The notes under the pieces were generated by a model. That model ran no database searches and was not told the origin of the DNA. It saw only the letters and a list, made by a program, of their open reading frames with translations. From JAICYJ01 sp963737445 (GTDB taxonomy: Bacteria; Actinomycetota; Thermoleophilia; Gaiellales; JAICJC01): a stretch of 64,000 nt of DNA. The translations under genes were made by a program, and so were the position numbers. The stretch is taken from positions 62,001-126,000 of the forward strand of contig CAVTSO010000025.1 in the NCBI GenBank assembly GCA_963737445.1, in the 5' to 3' direction. Positions 59,553 to 64,000 of this stretch are shown here, one piece after another; the stretch's first letter is position 1; the number at the start of each line of letters is the position of its first letter.

Positions 59553-60401
59553 TCAGGATGCTGATGGTGGTACCTCCAGTGCGATGTCGAGTGCGCGCAC
59601 CGAGTGTGTGAGCGCTCCCACCGAGATCGCGTCGACCCCGGTCTCGGCCACCTCGCGGATCGTGTCGATGGTGATGCCGCCGGACGCCTCCAGGCGCGCG
59701 CGGCCGGCCGTCGTTGCCACCGCCCGGCGCAGCTGGCGCGGGCGGCATGTTGTCGAGCAGGATCACGTCGGCGCCGGCGTCGAGCGCCTGCTGCAGCTGG
59801 CCGAGCGTGTCGACCTCGACCTCGACCGAGCGCGCCGGGATTGCGCAGGCGGACGCGCTCGACTGCGGCCGGCACGCCGCCGGCGACCGCGCACGTGGTT
59901 GTCCTTGATCAGCACGGCGTCGTGCAGCCCGGCGCGGTGGTTGGTGCCGCCGCCGCAGCGCCACGGCGTGCTTGTCCAGCGCGCGCAGGCCGGGGGCGGT
60001 CTTGCGCGTGTCCAGCAGCTGCACGCCGGTGCCGGCCACCAGCGTCGGCGTAGCGCCGTGTCGTCGTGGCGATGCCGGACATGCGCTGCAGCAGGTTGAG
60101 CGCGGTGCGCTCGCCCGTCAGCAGCGCCCGCGCCGACGCGTGCAGCCGGGCCACCACCTGGGCCGGCTTCGATGCGGTCGCCGTCCGCGGCGAGCCGCTC
60201 CATGCGAGCCTGCGGGGTCGAGCTCGAGCGAGCACGGCGAACGCCTGGTCGAGCCCGCAGATGACGCCCGGCCTCGCGCACCACGACGTCGGCGCTGCCG
60301 CGCAGATCGGCGGGCACGATCGCGTCGGTGGTGACGTCGCCGCTGCCGACGTCCTCGGCCAGGGCGCGGGCGATCACACTGTCTGGGGCTGGGTCGGGCA
60401 C
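59553..60401 (-). CDS. nadC: nicotinate-nucleotide pyrophosphorylase (carboxylating), frameshifted
   Basis: Makes nicotinate mononucleotide from quinolinate and PRPP. Recognisable pieces in several frames: ALAEDVGSGDVTTDAIVP, ADVVVREAG, ERTALNLLQRMSGIATTTRRY, cited in part, VQLLDTRKTAPGLRALDKHAV, AVLIKDNH, VEVEVDTLGQLQQALDAGAD and the end DAISVGALTHSVRALDIAL. At least six frame changes fall within 850 bases. The end is set by TGA at 59553 in the last frame, and the GTG start at 60401 overlaps the end of nadB. As written the product is non-functional, but every active-site block is still present. Confidence 0.82.
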
Positions 60402-61869
60402 GGCATCCTGTGGGCGAGGGCGGGGTCTTCGGAGGGGTAATCGAGCCGCACGTGCGGCGCCACGGCTCTCGTGCCGCTGCGAGCGCGGCGGCGTGCGATC
60501 AGCTGCGCGACGTCACGCGGGTTGGAGGCCGGCTGGTCGGCGAGCCACTCCAGCATCCGCTCCAGCCCGGCGGCCTCCCGCAGCGGGCCGGCATCGCTCC
60601 ACATCCGGCGCCGCAGCGCGGCCAGCGGCGCGCGGGCCAGCGGTCGCCGTGGCGGGTCGCGCCTCCACCTGAACCGGGGCGGCGTCCAGCCCGGCGGCGA
60701 CCGCGCGGTGGGAGAAGACGAAGCACTCGAGCAGCGAGTTCGATGCCAGCCGGTTCGCGCCGTGCACGCCGCTGGACGCGCACTCGCCGCACGGCGTAGA
60801 GGCCGGCGATGTCGCTGGCGCCGTCCAGGCCGGTGGCGATCCCGCCCATCAGGTAGTGCGCCGCCGGCGACACCGGCAGCCGGTCGCGGGTCAGATCGAG
60901 GCCGGCGCGCGCGACGCCCTCGACCAGGTTCGGGAACCGGTCGCGCACGGCGGCGGCGTCCAGGTGACCCAGCGTCAGGTAGCTGGCCTCTCCGCCGGCA
61001 AGGCGGTTCTGGATCTCCCGGGCCACGACATCGCGAGGCGCCAGCTCGCCGTCGGCGTGCACGTCCAGCATGAATCGCCGGCCCCGCTCGTCGACCAGGT
61101 GGGCGCCCTCGCCGCGCACTGCCTCGGAGATCAGGAAGGCCCGGTCGCCGACCGCCAGCGCCGTGGGGTGGAACTGGACGAACTCCATGTCCGAGATGGT
61201 CGCCCCGGCCCGGCGTGCGATCGCGATGCCGTCGCCGAGCGCTCCGGGCGGGTTGGTGGTGCGGGCGTACAGCGCGCCGGCGCCGCCGGTGGCGATCAGC
61301 GTCATCCGCGATCGCAGCGGCCGCAGCTCGTCGTGGCCGATCACCCACGCCCCGGCACAGCCGCCGCCGTCGGCGATCAGCTCCAGCATCGCCGTGTGCT
61401 CGAGCACGCTGATCAGCGGCTGGGAGCGGACACGGGCGATCAGCACCTCGGCGATGTGCTGGCCCGGTGGCGCTGCCGCCCGCGTGCAGGATCCGCCGGC
61501 GCCCGTGGCCGCCCTCGCGACCCAGCGCCAGGTGGCCGTTCGTCGTCGCGGTCGAACGGGACGCCCATGCCGCTCCAGGTCGGCCATCCGGTCCGGGGCA
61601 TCGGACACAAGTAGTTCGACCGCGCGCGGGTCGCAGAGCCCGCGTCCGACCAGCATCGTGTCGGCCATGTGCTGTGACGGGTCGTCATCCGGCCCGATCG
61701 CGGCTGCGACGCCGCCCTGGGCGTAGAACGAGTTCGACGACTGCAGCGATCCCTTGCTCACCAGGGTCACGCGTGCACCCACCTCGGCCGCCTGCAGAGC
61801 CGCGTAGAGGCCTGCCAGGCCGGCGCCGGCAACGAGCAGGTCGACCGTCTGATGGTCGTCTCGGATCAC
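60374..61869 (-). CDS. nadB: L-aspartate oxidase, frameshifted
   Basis: Flavoenzyme that oxidises aspartate to iminoaspartate, first step of NAD synthesis. The N-terminal FAD motif is VDLLVAGAGLAGLYAAL, followed by LVSKGSLQSSNSFYAQGG, and the middle part has MEFVQFHPTAL, FLISEAVRGEGA and HYLMGGIATGLDG. Frame changes occur near 61560, between 61540 and 61470, near 60790 (an extra C before GGCGAG on the coding strand) and near 60660; the last segment carries the helical C-terminal domain (MWSDAGPLREAAGLERML). GTG 61869 has TAATAT 9 nt upstream. It heads the nadB–nadC–nadA–mqnB–mqnD run. Confidence 0.85.
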
Positions 61870-61878
61870 GGCCAGCGC

Positions 61879-61899
61879 ATATTAGCTCAAGTGACTAAA
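61879..61899 (-). promoter_or_regulatory. nadB promoter with a candidate operator
   Basis: TAATAT (61884–61879, minus) is the -10-like box 9 nt before GTG 61869. Overlapping it is TTTAGTCACTTGAGCTAAT on the minus strand (61899–61881), an imperfect palindrome with TTAG/CTAA arms reminiscent of operators of NAD-synthesis repressors such as NrtR. The resemblance is loose. Confidence 0.35.
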
Positions 61900-61976
61900 A
61901 CTTGCCGTGGGGAATATGCGGGCGTCAGCGACGTTGACCGATTCGGATGTTGCTGGTTGCTGATAGCGTGGGACTC

Positions 61977-62576
61977 GTGGCCGATCCTCCTTCCGATCAG
62001 GCGGAGCCGACGGCCGCCGCCGAACGGGCGGCGGAGGCGCGCGATCGCGTCCACTTCGAGGAGGAGGCGCTCGAGCACGCCGACCAGCTGTACCGGATCG
62101 CCCTGCGGCTGAGCGGCTCGCAGCAGACCGCCGAGGAGCTGGTGCAGGAGACCTACCTGCGCGCGTTCCGCGGCTGGCGCGGGTACCGGCCGGGCAGCAA
62201 CCTCGCGGCCTGGCTGGCGACCATCCTGCGCAACGTGTTCCTCGACGAGGCCCGCAAGCAGAGCCGTCGCCCGGCCCAGGAGTCGTTCGAGGACACGTCC
62301 GAGTACTACCTCTACAACCACCTCTCCGAGGCCGGCGCCGAGCCCCAGGAGGCGGTGCTGAACCGTCTCTCCGGCGGTGCCATCGCCGAATCGCTGGGCG
62401 ACATCCCGCCCATGTTCCGCGAGGTGGTGGTGCTGGTCGACATCGGGGATTTCAGCTACCAGGACGCCGCGGACATCCTCGGCATTCCGATCGGCACGGT
62501 CATGTCGCGGCTGCACCGCGGACGCCGTGCCCTCAAGCAGGCGTTGGCAAGCAGAGCATCGGAGGACGCGTCATGA
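61977..62576 (+). CDS. ECF RNA polymerase sigma factor
   Basis: A 199-residue group IV sigma factor. Region 2: LYRIALRLSGSQQTAEELVQ, YLRAFRGWRGYRPGSNLAAW and ILRNVFLDEARK; region 4: FREVVVLVDIGDFSYQDAAD and LGIPIGTVMSRLHRGRRAL. It is of the SigR/SigE type that pairs with zinc-containing anti-sigma factors, and the next gene encodes one, in a 4-nt overlap. GTG 61977 (VADPPSD) is favoured over the upstream start by TAGCGT 7 nt before it. Divergent from nadB. Confidence 0.9.
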   Translation: MADPPSDQAEPTAAAERAAEARDRVHFEEEALEHADQLYRIALRLSGSQQTAEELVQETYLRAFRGWRGYRPGSNLAAWLATILRNVFLDEARKQSRRPAQESFEDTSEYYLYNHLSEAGAEPQEAVLNRLSGGAIAESLGDIPPMFREVVVLVDIGDFSYQDAADILGIPIGTVMSRLHRGRRALKQALASRASEDAS

Positions 62577-62815
62577 GCCTTGATCCATGTCTGGGCGTCG
62601 AGAGCCAGCTGCAGCCCTACCTCGACCGGCAGCTGACGCCGGACGAGGTATCGATGATCGAGCAGCACCTCGGCACCTGCGCCTACTGCCGCGAGCGCTA
62701 CCACTTCGAGGCCAAGCTGCGCGACACCGTGAAGACCGTCTGCTGCGGCGATCCCGTGCCGGAGGGGCTGGTCGAACGGGTGCGGCTGCACTGCCGCGGT
62801 CAGGGCGCCGCGTAG
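62573..62815 (+). CDS. zinc-binding anti-sigma factor
   Basis: An 80-residue ZAS-domain protein: H-x3-C-x2-C in EQHLGTCAYCRERY near residue 32, with further cysteines at the start (DPCLG) and in KTVCCGD. The pattern is that of RsrA/mycothiol-type redox-sensing anti-sigma factors, cytoplasmic and without a membrane helix, so disulfide stress is a likely signal. The ATG overlaps the sigma stop. Its 3' end overlaps the convergent nucleotidyltransferase gene by 16 bases. Confidence 0.87.
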   Translation: MSLDPCLGVESQLQPYLDRQLTPDEVSMIEQHLGTCAYCRERYHFEAKLRDTVKTVCCGDPVPEGLVERVRLHCRGQGAA

Positions 62816-63348
62816 TCGACGTCGCCGGGCTCGGGCAGCCCGCGGCAGTCGATCAGCCTCGCCTCGAGGTCGCGTCCCGGGGTGTCGCCGGCCTCGGGCA
62901 GCGCCGCCCAGCAGGCGCGGGGCAGCACCACGGGGTGCGAGCGTCCGCCGCCGTAGTCCGCCGCGCGAACCCCGTGCCCGGCCGCCGCCGTGCGCTGGAT
63001 CGCCCGCGGGTCGAGCCCCGGGCCGTCACCCAGCACCACGAGCGCCTCGTCGATCGGCTCCGGCAGCGCCTCCAGAGCTGCTCTCAGCGATGCTGCCTGC
63101 CCGTCCGCCCAGCGCGGTGCCACTACGGCGACGGCACCGTGCAGGGGCACCTCTGCGGTGATCTCATCGACGCGCGCGCCGAGCACCACCAGCCGCGTGG
63201 CGATCCCGGACCGCTCCACCGCGATCAGCACCCGCTCCAGCATCGTGATGCCCTCGATCAGGTGCAGCTGCTTGGGGCCGCCGAAGCGCCTGCCCTCGCC
63301 CGCGGCCAGCACCACGGCGGCGATCGTGTCGCGGGGTTCGTCGTCCAC
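62800..63348 (-). CDS. MobA-like NTP transferase
   Basis: A 182-residue nucleotidyltransferase of the MobA/MocA group. The N-terminal AAVVLAAGEGRRFGGPKQLH is the NTP-binding signature, with VVLGDGPGLDPRAI as the metal-binding segment near residue 95 and GRSHPVVLPR near 125. It may modify a molybdopterin cofactor (MocA/MobA) for a molybdenum hydroxylase, but no such enzyme is in view. The start is taken as GTG 63348, since TACGGT lies 6 nt upstream; the longer frame upstream is then untranslated. Confidence 0.82.
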   Translation of the reverse strand: MDDEPRDTIAAVVLAAGEGRRFGGPKQLHLIEGITMLERVLIAVERSGIATRLVVLGARVDEITAEVPLHGAVAVVAPRWADGQAASLRAALEALPEPIDEALVVLGDGPGLDPRAIQRTAAAGHGVRAADYGGGRSHPVVLPRACWAALPEAGDTPGRDLEARLIDCRGLPEPGDVDYAAP

Positions 63349-63354
63349 GGGCCA

Positions 63355-63376
63355 ACCGTAGCCCGCGTGGTAGGTT
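63355..63376. promoter_or_regulatory. divergent leaderless promoters (MobA-like / M24 peptidase)
   Basis: TACGGT (63360–63355, minus) is 6 nt before GTG 63348, and TAGGTT (63371–63376, plus) is 6 nt before ATG 63383. The start codons are 34 bases apart and neither has a Shine-Dalgarno. Confidence 0.5.
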
Positions 63377-63382
63377 GCCGCC

Positions 63383-64000
63383 ATGACTGACAACCTGCTT
63401 ATTCATGCGGATTCCCATCGCGATGCGGACATGTTCGTCGCCACCGGAGTGGCCGTGGTCGATCCGTTCACCTACCTCGAGCTGGACGGGCTGCGCGTGA
63501 TCGTGGCGAGCGTGCTCGAGGCCGACGTGATCCGTCGCGACTCGCGTGCCAGCGATGTCTGGACGGACGACGAGTTCGGCGGCCGCGAGCTGATGGCAAA
63601 GGGCTGGAGCTACCACGACGCCGAGATGGAGGTGGTGCGGCGGGTGCTCGAGAAGGCAGGCGCCCAGGCCGTCGTCGTTCCACCTTCGTTCCCGGTCAGC
63701 CTGGCCGACTACCTGCGCGGAAAGGGCCACACGGTCACCCCCGACCGCGAGGTGTTCGAGCGACGGCGGCGCAGCAAGGACGCGGCCCAGCTGGCCGCGA
63801 TCAACGTCGCCCAGCGTGCAACCGAGCGGGCCTTTCGCTCGGTGCGGGAGTTGCTCGGCTCGGCAACGCCACAGGAGTCGGGCGTGCTGATGGCGGGCGG
63901 CGAGCAGGTAACGTGCGAGCGCGTCCGCGACGCGATCGTGGAAACGTTGCGCGAGCACGGCTGCGAGGGCGAGCCGCCGCTGGTCGGCGCCGGCCCCCGC
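63383..64000 (+). CDS. M24-family (Xaa-Pro) aminopeptidase, 3' partial
   Basis: The frame opens at ATG 63383 and runs off the end of the window (206 codons seen). The sequence begins MTDNLLIHADSHRDADMF, has an alpha/beta creatinase-like N-terminal domain up to about residue 135 (VVVPPSFPVSLADYL), then ERRRRSKDAAQLAAINVAQR, the usual junction into the pita-bread catalytic domain. The metal ligands of the M24 domain lie beyond the end, so activity cannot be judged. TAGGTT 6 nt before the ATG supports this start. Confidence 0.8.
   Translation, partial: MTDNLLIHADSHRDADMFVATGVAVVDPFTYLELDGLRVIVASVLEADVIRRDSRASDVWTDDEFGGRELMAKGWSYHDAEMEVVRRVLEKAGAQAVVVPPSFPVSLADYLRGKGHTVTPDREVFERRRRSKDAAQLAAINVAQRATERAFRSVRELLGSATPQESGVLMAGGEQVTCERVRDAIVETLREHGCEGEPPLVGAGPR

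Overview
The window comes from the replication-origin region of a high-GC actinobacterial chromosome. The gene order rpmH–dnaA–dnaN–recF–DUF721–gyrB–gyrA on one side and rnpA–yidD–yidC–khpB–rsmG–parA–parB on the other is the classical origin neighbourhood. Very high GC, a crotonyl-CoA carboxylase/reductase, polyprenyl-phosphate mannosyltransferase, futalosine-type menaquinone genes and a long GyrB suggest a deep-branching lineage such as Thermoleophilia; this placement is inference from gene content, not from a marker-gene tree.

Layout. 1–7.1 kb: acyl-CoA metabolism (mutase large subunit with a frameshift, crotonyl-CoA carboxylase/reductase run together with rlmN, acetyl-CoA synthetase). 7.1–16.8 kb: small transporters, otsB, polX, mannosyltransferase, thioredoxin, an EamA exporter, thiL and divergent pheA, which has a phenylalanine-rich leader peptide and an attenuator, then a DUF1998 helicase. 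16.8–22.4 kb: a cobalamin riboswitch followed by six overlapping genes: two secreted DUF4430-like proteins, an ECF transporter (T, fused A-A, S) and a secreted alpha/alpha-barrel protein. Together they resemble a transcobalamin-like B12 capture and uptake system in separate parts. 22.4–24.8 kb: two tandem cation/proton exchangers. 24.8–33.9 kb: an ECF sigma factor, five fatty-acid synthesis genes, accD-accA and a sedolisin protease in one tight minus-strand run, divergent from birA. 34.6–39.7 kb: a PGRP-type amidase, an NfeD/slipin pair, a GalT-like protein and a MerR regulator. 39.8–54.1 kb: replication, segregation and ribosome/membrane-insertion genes. 54.2–58.6 kb: tRNA-Ile, a bifunctional nuclease, an acyl-CoA dehydrogenase, truncated mntR/mntH remnants, mqnD and mqnB. 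58.6–61.9 kb: a nadB-nadC-nadA operon peppered with single-base frameshifts. 61.9–64 kb: a sigma/anti-sigma pair, a MobA-like nucleotidyltransferase and the start of an M24 peptidase.

Two rules organise expression here. First genes of transcription units mostly lack a Shine-Dalgarno and instead carry a TANNNT -10 box 5–10 nt before the start codon, which indicates leaderless mRNAs; divergent pairs often share or interlock these boxes. Downstream genes are joined by 4-nt ATGA/GTGA overlaps. A dispersed repeat family lies just after the stop codons of gyrB, parB and the nuclease gene, with related pieces near dnaA and after acs. No CRISPR array, prophage or complete insertion sequence was seen. 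No gene-free stretch exceeds 300 bases; the largest are the dnaA–rpmH gap (298 bases) and the dnaA–dnaN gap (223 bases).
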